A stretch of 5,449 nucleotides of DNA from Desulfobacterales bacterium (GTDB taxonomy: Bacteria > Desulfobacterota > Desulfobacteria > Desulfobacterales > Desulfosalsimonadaceae): assembly GCA_007135795.1 (NCBI GenBank), contig SLIE01000201.1:1-5449 (forward strand), given 5' to 3'. Made by a program: the position numbers and the translations under genes. Under the pieces are notes generated by a model. It saw nothing but the letters and a program-made list of their open reading frames with translations, did no database searches and had not been told where the DNA came from. Position 1 is the first letter of the stretch, and the number at the start of each line of letters is the position of its first letter. Below are positions 5,298-5,449 of the stretch, piece after piece.

Positions 5298-5424
5298 AGC
5301 AAGAGGATTTGTTCGGGCAATCTATTTGGTGTCCGAACGAAAACCAGGATTTTTCGTCAAGGTCAAGGACGGTGAAAATTTTAACCGCAGGAATACTGGA
5401 CGTATTTTGAGGATTAAAATTTGA
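5293..5424 (+). CDS. Possible 43-residue basic peptide, unrecognised
   Basis: A short open frame runs from ATG 5293 to a TGA at 5422-5424, with GAGG (5284-5287) 5 nt upstream, which is good SD placement. The predicted peptide starts MQARGFVRAIYLVSERKPGF, is rich in Arg and Lys, has no membrane segment or Cys/His cluster, and matches no family that I recognise. Against it: two inverted repeats lie within the frame (5308-5341 and 5376-5422), the frame overlaps the presumed upstream control region of the E1 unit, and a frame this short arises easily by chance. It may be a small protein, a remnant of a longer gene, or non-coding. Confidence 0.25.
   Translation: MQARGFVRAIYLVSERKPGFFVKVKDGENFNRRNTGRILRIKI
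5308..5341. repeat. Inverted repeat upstream of the E1 unit
   Basis: Arms GTTCGG (5311-5316) and CCGAAC (5333-5338) are perfect and extend outward to 9 bp if one G-T wobble is allowed. The 16-nt gap makes centre-to-centre spacing about two helical turns, which fits a regulator-binding site upstream of the E1 promoter candidate as well as an RNA hairpin. Confidence 0.35.
5376..5422. repeat. Nested AT-rich inverted repeat near the window end
   Basis: Outer arms AAATTTTAA (5376-5384) and TTAAAATTT (5414-5422) are perfect 9-bp complements. Inner arms AATAC (5392-5396) and GTATT (5402-5406) flank a 5-nt loop and extend by two G-T pairs, with an internal loop between the two stems. It lies about 170-215 bp upstream of E1 alpha. 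No T-run follows on the + strand. Confidence 0.35.
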
Positions 5425-5449
5425 GCCGGACGCAGAGATTGGCGAAAAA

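Noticed and set aside
5206..5449. Sigma54 promoter expected for an acetoin operon
   Set aside because: I looked for GG and GC dinucleotides ten bases apart in a TGGCAC-N5-TTGCA context; the nearest candidate, around 5317-5335, has the wrong spacing.

Overview
The window looks like ordinary chromosomal DNA from a free-living Gram-negative bacterium. Gene content, moderate GC, Shine-Dalgarno (SD)-led genes and some TTG starts suggest a deltaproteobacterium (Desulfobacterota-like), but this is inference from protein style and not a placement. I see no rRNA, tRNA, CRISPR array, insertion sequence or phage gene.

Layout: positions 1-285 are a non-coding leader with two TATAAT boxes and a potential fold over the ribosome binding site of the first gene. 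A multi-pass membrane protein of the LPG-synthase-TM/UPF0104 flippase-like family follows on + (286-1362). It converges with trmO on - (1374-1841), a tRNA t6A37 methyltransferase. A short divergent spacer with a reasonable sigma70 promoter leads into a ZIP-family metal transporter on + (2003-2752). That converges with a small two-helix membrane protein on - (2766-2996). A 169-bp spacer rich in short inverted repeats separates the small gene from a two-gene - strand unit encoding the E1 beta (3166-4146) and E1 alpha (4216-5205) subunits of a thiamine-diphosphate 2-oxo acid (or acetoin) dehydrogenase. Alpha is transcribed first. Positions 5206-5449 hold the upstream region of that unit, a possible 43-codon ORF on +, and two inverted repeats.

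Only the two E1 genes clearly work together. They form an alpha2beta2 decarboxylase that would hand an acyl group to a lipoyl-bearing E2. No E2 or E3 gene is visible, so the substrate cannot be fixed from this window. The other genes (membrane flippase-like protein, tRNA modification, metal uptake) look like unrelated housekeeping neighbours.

No clearly new biological system is present. The most useful observations are the SD-sequestering leader of the first gene, SD-based start corrections for both E1 genes, the TTG start of trmO, an orphan E1 pair with some divergent motifs, and the structured region upstream of it.
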